Shown here: positions 25,125 to 32,107 of the stretch, one piece after another
Numbering within the stretch: position 1 is the first letter of the stretch
Layout of the letters: every line of letters begins with the position of its first letter
Assembly: GCA_011525805.1 (NCBI GenBank)
Contig: WYBR01000125.1
Location: 1-32,107, forward strand
Reading direction: 5' to 3'
DNA: 32,107 bases
Source: Vicinamibacteraceae bacterium
GTDB lineage: Bacteria > Planctomycetota > Phycisphaerae > Phycisphaerales > UBA5793
Program-made: the position numbers and the translations under genes
The notes under the pieces: generated by a model
What the model was told of the DNA's origin: nothing
What the model saw: the letters and a program-made list of their open reading frames with translations, nothing else
The model's database searches: none

Positions 25125-25218
25125 GCAGGCCCGAATCGCCGGGGTCGCCCGAACCGGGCATCGCCGTCGAACACCGCTCACCGGCCTGCCCCGCGGCCGC
25201 CGATCAGAGGACCAAGCC

Positions 25219-25353
25219 ATGCATTACCCGCACAAGACCAGCCGCATAAAGAAACTCCGCAAGGTGGGCTTCCGCGCCAGAATGAAGACCAGCGCCGGCC
25301 GCCGGATGCTCAACTCCAAGCGCCGGGCGGGACGGTCTCTTAACACCTATTGA
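25219..25353 (+). CDS. rpmH: Large-subunit ribosomal protein bL34
   Basis: A 44-residue, very basic protein. It keeps the bL34 pattern: HKTSRIKKLRKVGFRARMKT, then AGRRMLNSKRRAGR. bL34 binds 23S rRNA in the large ribosomal subunit. The start is at the only ATG that opens this pattern; AGAGG lies just upstream. In most bacteria rpmH is followed by rnpA, often near dnaA. Here rnpA does not follow; instead a convergent DUF2203-like gene overlaps its last seven bases. The N-terminus (MHYPHKTSR) differs from the usual MKRTFQPS form. Confidence 0.93.
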   Translation: MHYPHKTSRIKKLRKVGFRARMKTSAGRRMLNSKRRAGRSLNTY

Positions 25354-25817
25354 CCACCCGTCATGGGACGGCGACGCGGCCTGGGGCACTCGATCCCATC
25401 CGATCCGATGACCGCGCGCGACCACGCGCCTTCGCGAAGCGACCAGACCAAGCGAGCCGGGCCTCGATCCGCAGCCGTCGGAAACGCGAGACGGCCGGAC
25501 TCGCAGCACACGACTTCCGCTCCCGCCGATTCGACGTCGTCCAGTGCGCGGTCAAAGCGCGCGATGGCTTGCTCCTGAGCGTCGATCCACCATGCGCGCC
25601 GACGTCCGCCCACGGCCATGCGAATCAGGTCGCGACAGGCGCGCGCCTGCGCGAACGCCTCGCACAGATCGATGACGACGGGCCGCAGAAAGACCAGGGC
25701 GCGCTGCGCCTGCTCGTCCGTGAAGAAGATGCGCGGCTCAAACCGCGCGGCCAGGCGGGCCGCCGCCATGCGACGAGTTGATGCATCCACCCGATGCCGC
25801 GCGGGACTGCGCCCCAT
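25347..25817 (-). CDS. DUF2203-like protein
   Basis: A 156-residue soluble protein. From about residue 27 it follows the DUF2203 pattern: RIFFTDEQAQRALVFLRPVV opens a helical part, and a second part reads ESAGAEVVCCESGRLAFPTAADRGPARLVW, like the family's phrase on a flattened beta-strand region with a final Trp. The function of DUF2203 is unknown. The start at 25817 is chosen because a promoter (TTGACG-18-GATAAT) has its -10 box directly over the alternative ATG at 25841, and because GGAGGGG lies seven bases upstream of 25817. Its end overlaps rpmH by seven bases on the opposite strand. Confidence 0.7.
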   Translation of the reverse strand: MGRSPARHRVDASTRRMAAARLAARFEPRIFFTDEQAQRALVFLRPVVIDLCEAFAQARACRDLIRMAVGGRRRAWWIDAQEQAIARFDRALDDVESAGAEVVCCESGRLAFPTAADRGPARLVWSLREGAWSRAVIGSDGIECPRPRRRPMTGGQ

Positions 25818-25824
25818 CTCCGTT

Positions 25825-25831
25825 CCCCTCC
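25825..25831 (-). promoter_or_regulatory. Ribosome binding site GGAGGGG of the DUF2203-like gene
   Basis: It lies seven bases before the ATG at 25817 on the minus strand. Confidence 0.6.
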
Positions 25832-25839
25832 GGGGCGCC

Positions 25840-25869
25840 ATTATCGCCGATGAACGGGGAGCGCGTCAA
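25840..25869 (-). promoter_or_regulatory. Promoter of the DUF2203-like gene (TTGACG-18-GATAAT)
   Basis: On the minus strand, TTGACG (25869-25864), 18 bases, GATAAT (25845-25840). This is the best sigma-70-type promoter in the window. It predicts a leader of about 16 bases. Confidence 0.65.
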
Positions 25870-25879
25870 CGACATTTCG

Positions 25880-25918
25880 GGAATCTTCGCCGTTTTTGTT
25901 TCAGAATGAGAAGATTCC
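25880..25918. repeat. Inverted repeat upstream of the DUF2203 promoter
   Basis: GGAATCTTC (25880-25888) and GAAGATTCC (25910-25918) are perfect 9-base arms around an AT-rich 21-base spacer containing T5. It lies 11 bases beyond the -35 box, a possible regulator site. Confidence 0.5.
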
Positions 25919-26053
25919 AAGATGGGCAAGGTTGTTGATCTGGTGAAAGTGACGTCAGGTTCGCGGCAGGCGCCAAACGCCGCAGTCGCGGGCGGCGATC
26001 CGCCCCGGGCCACCAGTCGCAGGTCTCAATCTCCACGCCTCGTCGCCCGTCGA

Positions 26054-27151
26054 TCAGACGTTGAACAGGAAGTGGCAGACGTCACCGTCCTGGAGAACAT
26101 AGGACTTGCCTTCGGAGCGCATCCTGCCCGCGGCGCGGATCGCGTGCTCTGACTCGTGCTTGACCAGGTCGTCGATGCCGTACGTCTCCGCGCGGATGAA
26201 CCCTCGCTGGATGTCGCTGTGGATCTTGCCCGCCGCTTCAGGGGCCGTCTCACCCTTGCGGATCGTCCAGGCGCGAATCTCCGGTTCTCCGGCCGTGTAG
26301 AAACTCTGAAGGCCAAGCAGGTCGTAAAGGGCCCGCGCGAGGACCGCCAAAGCCGGTTCTGTCAGTCCGAGCCCTCCAAGCATCTCCTGCCGCTCGGCCG
26401 GGGCGAGTTCGGCGATCTCGGCCTCGAGTTTGGCGCAGATGGGCACCATGCGGGTCTGCCCCGCCTCGTTGGACCCGACCCAGCGGCGCAAGGCGGCGAC
26501 GGACTCGCCCGCGCCCTTGAGATCATCCTCACCGACGTTGGCGACGTAGAGCACCGGCCGCAGCGTGATCATGCCCAGCGAGCGGAGTTCGAGCAGTTCC
26601 TCTTTCGACCACTCCTGCCCGCGCAGCGGCTTCTCGTCCGCCAGCACGGCCACGGCGCGCGAGGCGATCTCGACCCGCTTGCGACCGGATGCATCACCCG
26701 TCTTGGCGCGGCGCTGAGCCTTGTCGATCGCGCCTTCGAGAACCTGCAGGTCGGCGAGGAGCAGTTCGGTCTCCACGGCCTGAACGTCGCGCACCGGGTT
26801 GAGATCATCGAACACGTGCGAGATGTCCGGATCGTCAAAGCAGCGCACGACGTGCGCCAGCGCATCAACCTGCCGCACGTTCTCCAGAAAGGCGTTGCCC
26901 ATCCCCTCGCCCTGCGCTGAGCCGGCGACGATCGCGGGGATGTCCACGAGGTCGATCGTGGCGGGGACGAACTTGCGCGTCCTGATGTAGCGGCCGATGA
27001 GCGCCAGGCGCGGATCGGGGACCGGGGCCGTCCCATGCACCGCCTTGGTCGTCGTGAACGGGTAGTTGGCGACCTCGACGTGCATGCCCGTCATGGCCTT
27101 GAAGAGCGCGCTCTTCCCGACGTTGGGCAGACCGACAATGCCGATTTCCAT
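26054..27151 (-). CDS. ychF: Ribosome-associated GTPase/ATPase YchF (OLA1 family)
   Basis: A 365-residue protein of normal YchF length. The P-loop GLPNVGKS is at residues 7-14. The nucleotide-base motif reads NVGE in YVANVGED (about 205) in place of NKxD, as is typical for YchF, which prefers ATP in several species. A coiled insertion (about 110-190) precedes it. The C-terminal TGS-like domain ends in SYVLQDGDVCHFLFNV, the usual YchF ending. The protein binds ribosomes and has been linked to translation and stress control. The start follows CGGGAGCGTCG, the same ribosome-binding phrase that precedes the cyclase-kinase gene at 13621. A TAGCAT box lies about 50 bases upstream. Confidence 0.96.
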   Translation of the reverse strand: MEIGIVGLPNVGKSALFKAMTGMHVEVANYPFTTTKAVHGTAPVPDPRLALIGRYIRTRKFVPATIDLVDIPAIVAGSAQGEGMGNAFLENVRQVDALAHVVRCFDDPDISHVFDDLNPVRDVQAVETELLLADLQVLEGAIDKAQRRAKTGDASGRKRVEIASRAVAVLADEKPLRGQEWSKEELLELRSLGMITLRPVLYVANVGEDDLKGAGESVAALRRWVGSNEAGQTRMVPICAKLEAEIAELAPAERQEMLGGLGLTEPALAVLARALYDLLGLQSFYTAGEPEIRAWTIRKGETAPEAAGKIHSDIQRGFIRAETYGIDDLVKHESEHAIRAAGRMRSEGKSYVLQDGDVCHFLFNV

Positions 27152-27199
27152 GACGAAGCGACGCTCCCGGCGAAGGCTGATGCGAGTCCGTGAGCGACA

Positions 27200-27205
27200 A
27201 TGCTA
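27200..27205 (-). promoter_or_regulatory. Possible -10 TAGCAT of ychF
   Basis: TAGCAT on the minus strand, 49 bases before the ATG. The same CTAGCATTG string precedes the gene starting at 19713. The -35 side is weak. Confidence 0.3.
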
Positions 27206-27254
27206 GGCGGATGCAGCCGCGAACCGGCGAAGGGCCCAACTCCAGACGCAGCGC

Positions 27255-28475
27255 TCAGCGCCGGTCGGAGGCGACGATGCGCACGGGGATGCGGACGACG
27301 GGTTCGGTGAAGGCCCGGGCCGCCGCGAGCCGCGCTTCGTCGAACCGGACCGCCGGATCGAGCCACCACAGCAGGACCCGGTCCCAGCGCGTCGCGTGGG
27401 GCAGATTGGGTGCGGCCAGGTCCACGAGCATCCGCGGCGCACCCGAACCCGACCACGAGATTCGCAGCGAGCGATCCGCGGAGACGTCGCGCAGCGCCGC
27501 GAGGATGTCCGAAGGCGTGCCGAGAATCGTAAAGCGAAAGCCCCGCGCGACGTAGCGCGACTGTTCCGCGATCGGGATGCGATCGTCGGGCGCGGCCGGT
27601 GGCGCGGCCGCGGGGCGCGGCGAGGGCGCCTCGCCCGCGTCGATCGATTCGTCGGCCCGCCCGGGAATCTCGGCGAGAGCGGGGAGGCTCCGCTCCGGCC
27701 CAGTCAGCGGCGGCGCCGGATTGATCGAGGCGTTGACGATGAAGTCGGCGCCGGCGAGCCTCACCCGCGACGCGATGGCTTCGTATGCGGCCTCGGGGTC
27801 GGCGCTGGAGATGCTGGCGAACAAGTCGAGATCGTTGGGCCAGTCCCGATCGATCGACGCGGCCACGAGCGACTCGTCGCGCTCACTCATCGCGGTAACC
27901 AGCGCCTCGAACGCGCCGGGCGCGGCGGCGCCCGGATCAGCCGCAGGTGACGCAATCGCGTCGCTCTGGGCGAGCGCTTCGGCCGCCGCTTCACCCTCGC
28001 CGCGCGTATCCGCCGACGACTCAGGCCCGGCGGGCCTGAACTCCGGCTCGGCGGGGCCGCGCGCCACCGGCTCGGGCGCGAAATGCTCGTCGTGCGAATC
28101 GAATAGCAGGGAGTTGAGCAGCATGAATCCGCCGCCGGTGAGGAGCAGAACGAAACCCGCGGCCGCGGCGTAGCGCTGCCAGTGCGTCGCGCGGTAGCGG
28201 CGCAGATTGATGGAGGGGGCGACGAGATCAGTCTCGAGCAGCATCGACCGCTCGATCTGTGCCAGCACATCCGCCGCCAGCGTGGCCGGCGCCTGCGGCT
28301 CGGGCAGCGCACACAGCGCCTGGCGGTCCGCTCGCATCTGCCGCAGCGACGCGAGGAGTCGCGCATCCGACCCCGCCTTTGCTTCGAACTCCGCTTCATG
28401 CTCGCGCGTCATCGTCTGCTCGACGTAGGCGAGCAGCGTGGCGTCATCGAAACTCGAAGTGGTGCGGTGTTCCAT
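27255..28475 (-). CDS. Probable membrane anti-sigma factor
   Basis: A 406-residue protein. The N-terminal 80 residues are helical and begin FDDATLLAYVEQTM...HEAEFEA, typical of the cytoplasmic domain of anti-sigma factors. A single membrane segment follows (about 102-124), then a long Pro/Ala/Glu-rich external linker and a folded C-terminal part (about 305-400). The zinc motif HxxxCxxC of ZAS anti-sigma factors is absent. Its place 18 bases after an ECF sigma gene in the same direction supports the call: such pairs hold the sigma factor at the membrane until a signal releases it. The ATG at 28475 is chosen; a GTG nine bases upstream is also possible. The signal sensed is unknown. Confidence 0.75.
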   Translation of the reverse strand: MEHRTTSSFDDATLLAYVEQTMTREHEAEFEAKAGSDARLLASLRQMRADRQALCALPEPQAPATLAADVLAQIERSMLLETDLVAPSINLRRYRATHWQRYAAAAGFVLLLTGGGFMLLNSLLFDSHDEHFAPEPVARGPAEPEFRPAGPESSADTRGEGEAAAEALAQSDAIASPAADPGAAAPGAFEALVTAMSERDESLVAASIDRDWPNDLDLFASISSADPEAAYEAIASRVRLAGADFIVNASINPAPPLTGPERSLPALAEIPGRADESIDAGEAPSPRPAAAPPAAPDDRIPIAEQSRYVARGFRFTILGTPSDILAALRDVSADRSLRISWSGSGAPRMLVDLAAPNLPHATRWDRVLLWWLDPAVRFDEARLAAARAFTEPVVRIPVRIVASDRR

Positions 28476-28493
28476 GAATCTCACCGGCCTTGT

Positions 28494-29126
28494 TCACGGG
28501 GCGACCGATCGGGCCGCGGGGCGCTCCAGGTCCTGCATCGCCTTTCGCAGCGCCACGCGCGCCCGAAAGAGCCTGCTCTTGACCGTGCCCAGCGGCAGTC
28601 CGATCACCTCCGCGATCGTCTCGTAGTCCAGATCGCGCCCGTCGCGGAGGACGAGCAACGTCCGGGCTTCATCGCCCAGTTCATCCAATGCCCGCAGCAG
28701 GATGGCCCGCTGCTCGGTAGTTTGGACGCTTTCCTCGCCGCCCGGTTCCCTTGAAGGCGCAGAATCGGGCCAGGGCCCCTCGCCTTCGGGCTCCCGGCCG
28801 ACGGCGCTGCTCCCCGCGGCCCGGGCGGTCCGCCGGCGCCGAAGGTGCGAAATCACGGTATTGACGGCAAGGCGGTACACCCACGTGGAGAGGGACGACC
28901 GCCCGTCGAAGCCGCCCAGACCGGTCAGGAACTTTGTGAGAACCTCCTGGGTGAGATCGGCCGCGTCGTCGCGCTGGCCGAGCATCCGGCTGCACAGCCC
29001 GAAAACCCGCTGGCGGTAGGCCTCGAGGAGGATCCCCATGGCGGCCGCGTCGCCGGCCCGGGCCCGGGCGATCAGGCGGGTCTCGTCGCTGTTGCGGTCG
29101 GATTGTGTCTGGTCTGCTCGATTCAC
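28494..29126 (-). CDS. ECF-type RNA polymerase sigma factor
   Basis: A 210-residue sigma-70 family protein of the extracytoplasmic function type. Region 2 (about 25-97) reads [27 protein letters not shown] and ends in ISHLRRRR. A disordered Gly/Glu-rich linker (about 100-135) leads to region 4 (about 140-200), with [24 protein letters not shown], the helix-turn-helix that reads the -35 box. No region 3 or 1.1 is present, as expected. The start is GTG (29126), preceded by AGGGG. It is divergent from purB, 93 bases apart, and followed by its probable anti-sigma partner. I did not find a matching promoter copy in front of it, so self-regulation cannot be shown. Confidence 0.93.
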   Translation of the reverse strand: MNRADQTQSDRNSDETRLIARARAGDAAAMGILLEAYRQRVFGLCSRMLGQRDDAADLTQEVLTKFLTGLGGFDGRSSLSTWVYRLAVNTVISHLRRRRTARAAGSSAVGREPEGEGPWPDSAPSREPGGEESVQTTEQRAILLRALDELGDEARTLLVLRDGRDLDYETIAEVIGLPLGTVKSRLFRARVALRKAMQDLERPAARSVAP

Positions 29127-29219
29127 CTGACCCCTGCCGCTGCCCTAGGATGGTCCTTGTACCGCTCGGGCGGACGATCGGTCCGCCGGCGGCGACGCGA
29201 CGCCCGGCGAACTCGACGC

Positions 29220-30731
29220 ATGACGCCCACGCCATCATCATACGAAGAGAGCCGCCCGGACGCACGCGGGCCCAGCGCCTCGCCGTGCGACGGCGCGGCG
29301 GAGTGGAGCACCTACGTCTCCCCCCTCGCGGCTCGCAACGCCTCGCCGGAGATGCAGGCGATCTGGAGCCCGCAGCGCAAGCACTCGACCTGGCGCCGCC
29401 TGTGGCTGGCCCTTGCCGAGGCCGAGCAGGAACTCGGATTGCCCATCACCGACGAGCAACTCGACGAACTGCGCGCCCATCTTGACGACATCGATTTCGC
29501 CGCGGCGGCGCGGTACGAGTCGCGGCTGCGCCACGACGTGATGGCCCACATCCATGCCCTGGGCGACGTGGCCCCCAAGGCGCGGCCGATCATCCATCTC
29601 GGCGCCACCAGCCAGTTCGTCAACTGCAACACCGAACTCATCCTCCTGCGCGACTCGATGCGCCTGATCGCGGCGAAGATCGCGCGCGTTATCGATGCGC
29701 TGGGCGCCTTCGCGCATACGCACCGCGCGCTGGCGACGCTGGGCTTCACGCACTACCAGCCCGCGCAGCCGACGACCGTCGGCAAGCGCGCCAGCCTCTG
29801 GGCCTACGACCTCGCGCTGGCGCTCGATGAGATCGAAGTCCGGCTCGACCGCCTGCGCCTGCGCGGCGCGCGCGGCGCAACGGGGACGCAGGCTTCATTC
29901 CTCGCCCTCTTCGACGGCGACGCCAGAAAGGTCGCCCAACTCGACCGGCGCGTCATCGAGAAGATGGGCTTCGATCCCGAACAGGGCTACGAGGTGACGG
30001 GCCAGACCTACCCGCGCCTCGTCGATGCGCAAGTCCTCAACGCGCTCGCTGTCGCCGCCGCGGCCTTGCACAAGATCGCCACCGACCTGCGACTGCTCGC
30101 CAACCGCAAGGAGGTCGAGGAGCCCTTCGGCTCCGAGCAGGTCGGTTCGAGTGCCATGCCCTACAAGCGCAATCCGATGCGCTGCGAGCGCATCTGCGCC
30201 CTGGCGCGGTTCGTGATGTCGCTGCCGGCCAACGCGCTTCAGACCGCGGCGGTTCAATGGATGGAGCGCACGCTCGACGACTCGGCGAATCGGCGCCTGA
30301 CGCTGCCCGAGTCCTTTCTTGCGCTCGATGGCGCCCTCGATCTGATGCACAACGTGGCGTCGGGGCTGGTCGTGCACGAGAAGGTGATCCGCGCCAATCT
30401 CATGGCCGAACTTCCCTTCATGGCGACGGAGAATCTGCTCATGGAAGCGGTGCGGGCCGGGGCCGACCGTCAGAGCGCCCACGAGGTCATCCGCCAACAC
30501 AGCCAGGCCGCCGGGGAGCGCGTCAAGGCCGAGGGGCAGCCCAACGACCTGCTCGACCGCCTCCGATGCGAACCGATGTTTGCTTCGCTCGACTTCGAGG
30601 CGCTGCTCGACCCGGCCCGCTACGTCGGCCTGGCCCCCGAGCAGACGGAGCGGTTCGTCGAGCGGGTCGTGGAGCCGATCCGGAGGCGCTACTCCGCCGA
30701 ACTCGCCGCCGCGACCGAGCCGCGCGTGTGA
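29220..30731 (+). CDS. purB: Adenylosuccinate lyase, eukaryote-like type
   Basis: A 503-residue enzyme of the fumarase/aspartase superfamily. It releases fumarate from SAICAR and adenylosuccinate in purine synthesis. Key parts are [10 protein letters not shown] (103-112), HLGATS (126-131), [18 protein letters not shown] with the general acid H178, TGTQASFL (221-228), the flexible signature [11 protein letters not shown] (309-319) with the catalytic serine, and [12 protein letters not shown] further on. From memory, stretch after stretch agrees with vertebrate ADSL ([26 protein letters not shown]), more than with B. subtilis or E. coli PurB. The first 30 residues are an extra, disordered-looking extension. 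The ATG at 29220 has no clear Shine-Dalgarno, so a later start cannot be excluded. Confidence 0.93.
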   Translation: MTPTPSSYEESRPDARGPSASPCDGAAEWSTYVSPLAARNASPEMQAIWSPQRKHSTWRRLWLALAEAEQELGLPITDEQLDELRAHLDDIDFAAAARYESRLRHDVMAHIHALGDVAPKARPIIHLGATSQFVNCNTELILLRDSMRLIAAKIARVIDALGAFAHTHRALATLGFTHYQPAQPTTVGKRASLWAYDLALALDEIEVRLDRLRLRGARGATGTQASFLALFDGDARKVAQLDRRVIEKMGFDPEQGYEVTGQTYPRLVDAQVLNALAVAAAALHKIATDLRLLANRKEVEEPFGSEQVGSSAMPYKRNPMRCERICALARFVMSLPANALQTAAVQWMERTLDDSANRRLTLPESFLALDGALDLMHNVASGLVVHEKVIRANLMAELPFMATENLLMEAVRAGADRQSAHEVIRQHSQAAGERVKAEGQPNDLLDRLRCEPMFASLDFEALLDPARYVGLAPEQTERFVERVVEPIRRRYSAELAAATEPRV

Positions 30732-30917
30732 GTCGGCGCGTTCATTCCCTTCGCGTCGAAGAACCGCACGCCAGGTCGTCAGAGCCAGTCCATCTTCACA
30801 TCGGGTCAAGTCAGTGATCGGCGGTGCCGATATCGCACGTTGAGCGTCGCGGAACGTCGGGACGCCGGTGTTATCGGGATTCCATGTCGCGGCCTGCACG
30901 GAAGCGGGTCCTGAGCC

Positions 30918-30924
30918 AAGGAGG
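30918..30924 (+). promoter_or_regulatory. Ribosome binding site AAGGAGG that fixes the HDOD start at ATG 30930
   Basis: It lies five bases before ATG 30930 and only two before the overlapping GTG at 30927, so the ATG is preferred. Confidence 0.7.
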
Positions 30925-30929
30925 GTGTG

Positions 30930-31805
30930 ATGTCCACCATCACCCAGGAAAGTCGCGAGGCCGTGGTAAGCAAGGCGATCGCGGAGATCAGCCACATCGC
31001 GACGCTGCCGGAGGTTACGTTGCGGATCATCGACCTCGTCGAGGATCCCAGTTCGACGGCCCAGGACCTCAACAAACTCATCACCAACGACCCGGCGCTG
31101 TGCAGCCGCATTCTCAAGGTGGTGAACTCGGCGTTCTACGGCCTGCCGGGGCAGATCGGCTCGATCAACCGGGCGATCGTTCTGCTGGGTCTTAACGCGG
31201 TCAAGAACATTGCGATCGCCACGAGCCTGGCGAAACTGTTCCGCGGCGGCGAATTGTGCCCTTCATTCTCGGCGCGCGATCTGTGGATTCACTCGACGGC
31301 CGTCGCCGCCGCGTCGAAACTCCTCGCCGACGCCGCGTCGATCGGCCTCTCAGACGAAGCCTTCCTCGCGGGCCTGCTCCACGACGTGGGCATCATGGTC
31401 GAGATGCAGGCCGGCCGGCACAAACTCATCGAGGTCTTCGAGCAGTTCCCCAACGCCCGCAAGCCTTTCACGGCCGTCGAAGACGACGTTCTCGGCGCCA
31501 ATCACCAGGACTTCGGCCGGGCGCTGTGCGAGCGATGGAAGTTCCCGAAGAGCTTCGGCTACGTGACGGGCTATCACCATCGCCCCCTGGAGCTCGAAGC
31601 AGGCAGCCGCACCCTAACGAGCGTGGTCTACATTGCCGACTGGCTCGCCAAGAAGTCGCGCATCGGCTTCGTCGCCGACGTTACGACCGGGCAGGTCGAG
31701 TCCTCGATCCTCGACGAACTCCGCCTCACGGAAGCCGAAATCGAGAACGTCGAGACCCAGTTGCCCGACGCCATCGACCAGGTCAACTCCTTCCTCGGCG
31801 GGTGA
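30930..31805 (+). CDS. HDOD-domain signalling protein
   Basis: A 291-residue cytoplasmic protein made almost wholly of one HDOD domain (about 18-225) plus a short C-terminal helical part. Typical phrases are LPEVTLRIIDLVEDP, NDPALCSRILKVVNSAFYG, INRAIVLLGLNAVKNI, FLAGLLHDVGIM (H151-D152) and GYHHRP (H216-H217). HDOD proteins are relatives of HD phosphohydrolases that mostly act without known catalysis in signalling and regulation. This one keeps several histidines and the HD pair, so metal binding is possible. There is no attached receiver or other domain. The stop lies three bases from the end of the convergent gene. Confidence 0.92.
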   Translation: MSTITQESREAVVSKAIAEISHIATLPEVTLRIIDLVEDPSSTAQDLNKLITNDPALCSRILKVVNSAFYGLPGQIGSINRAIVLLGLNAVKNIAIATSLAKLFRGGELCPSFSARDLWIHSTAVAAASKLLADAASIGLSDEAFLAGLLHDVGIMVEMQAGRHKLIEVFEQFPNARKPFTAVEDDVLGANHQDFGRALCERWKFPKSFGYVTGYHHRPLELEAGSRTLTSVVYIADWLAKKSRIGFVADVTTGQVESSILDELRLTEAEIENVETQLPDAIDQVNSFLGG

Positions 31806-31808
31806 TCT

Positions 31809-32107
31809 TCACTCAAACGTCCACGTCACGGTGTGACTGATCTGGCATTCGATGGGCGCGACGGCCTGCATGCGAATGGTGCGGCCGCGGGCGATGAGGG
31901 GGACGTTCACGGTGATCGTCGCGACTCCATTCACGTCGGCGCGGACGGCGGGGAGGGCGATGGGGTCGCGGATGAGCAGCGTCCCGCCGGGGCAGGCGGC
32001 TCGAACCTTCTGCGCGCCCTCGCTCGTGCCCCAGACGAGATGCACGCGCTGATTCGGTTGCAGACCCGTCACGGTGATCGTATTAACAGTCCCCGCGCGC
32101 CCCGGCA
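31809..32107 (-). CDS. C-terminal end of a secreted protein with Ig-like tail (5' end outside window)
   Basis: The frame is open to the window edge; about 99 residues are seen, ending at 31809. The sequence NTITVTGLQPNQRVHLVW begins an Ig-like beta-sandwich tail. It has a cysteine pair (ACPGG and IECQIS) and the phrase ADVNGVATITVNVPLIARGRTIRMQAV, matching in layout the tails of the protease and sugar dehydrogenase-like proteins at 15881-18852. The catalytic or main domain is not in the window, so no function can be given. The stop is three bases from the stop of the convergent HDOD gene. Confidence 0.75.
   Translation of the reverse strand, partial: PGRAGTVNTITVTGLQPNQRVHLVWGTSEGAQKVRAACPGGTLLIRDPIALPAVRADVNGVATITVNVPLIARGRTIRMQAVAPIECQISHTVTWTFE

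Larger units (their letters stand above)
24880..25218. other. 339-base intergenic region between rnc and rpmH
   Basis: No gene is seen. It holds the rnc ribosome binding site (24885-24890), a TATACT box at 25119-25124 for rpmH, and a small hairpin GCCCG-AAC-CGGGC (25147-25159) in the rpmH leader. Confidence 0.6.

Noticed and set aside
25922-26152. A small plus-strand frame beginning MGKVVDLVKV
   Set aside because: It runs antisense into the conserved C-terminus of ychF and turns to Arg/Ser-rich sequence; no ribosome binding site was seen.

Overview
ORGANISM. The window is GC-rich and densely coded, with genes on both strands. Several markers point to a planctomycete (Planctomycetota), most likely of the Phycisphaerae type. 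These are a free-standing protein with TPRs and two RNA polymerase alpha C-terminal domains, membrane proteins ending in a CxxCGYDLRG...CPxCG zinc ribbon, secreted proteins sharing an Ig-like C-terminal tail, and a sugar-dehydrogenase/protease pair of secreted proteins. This placement rests on protein style recalled from memory, not on a phylogenetic marker search. I see no tRNA, rRNA, CRISPR array, transposase or integrase. LAYOUT. (1) 1-3984: the C-terminal part of an HscA-like Hsp70 chaperone, a repeat-bearing intergenic stretch, two small membrane proteins with zinc ribbons, and two convergent conserved genes of unknown function. (2) 4108-9670, minus strand: a DNA-maintenance and transcription block reading from the TPR/double-alphaCTD protein through PriA to LigA. 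(3) 9860-13621: a small beta-carbonic-anhydrase-like protein and, convergent to it, a very large signalling protein (class III nucleotide cyclase + Ser/Thr kinase + transmembrane segment + TPRs). A compact nested inverted-repeat element separates the two. (4) 13850-24033: an envelope and secretion region holding a secreted protein with a planctomycete-style tail, a secreted trypsin-like protease, a secreted PQQ-type sugar dehydrogenase-like protein, a membrane protein, a DUF4097-like lipoprotein with strict 18-residue repeats, and two tandem paralogous secreted helical proteins with LTxxQ-like motifs. (5) 24115-32107: housekeeping and regulatory genes, namely RNase III, ribosomal protein bL34, a DUF2203-like protein, the YchF GTPase, an ECF sigma factor with its probable membrane anti-sigma partner, a eukaryote-like adenylosuccinate lyase, an HDOD-domain protein, and the end of another secreted protein. 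HOW THE GENES RELATE. Co-directional pairs likely to be co-transcribed are priA-ligA (32 nt gap), sugar dehydrogenase-protease (44 nt gap) and sigma/anti-sigma (18 nt gap). Most other neighbours are divergent or convergent. Convergent pairs are tightly packed, with overlaps of 29 and 7 nt and one gap of 3 nt; others are separated by clear hairpins. LEADS. No classic defence or mobile system is visible. The best leads are the TPR-alphaCTD-alphaCTD protein, the cyclase-kinase-TPR fusion, the tandem LTxxQ-like secreted pair, the tail domains shared by unrelated secreted proteins, the 18-residue-periodic lipoprotein, and the nested inverted repeat at 10350-10440.
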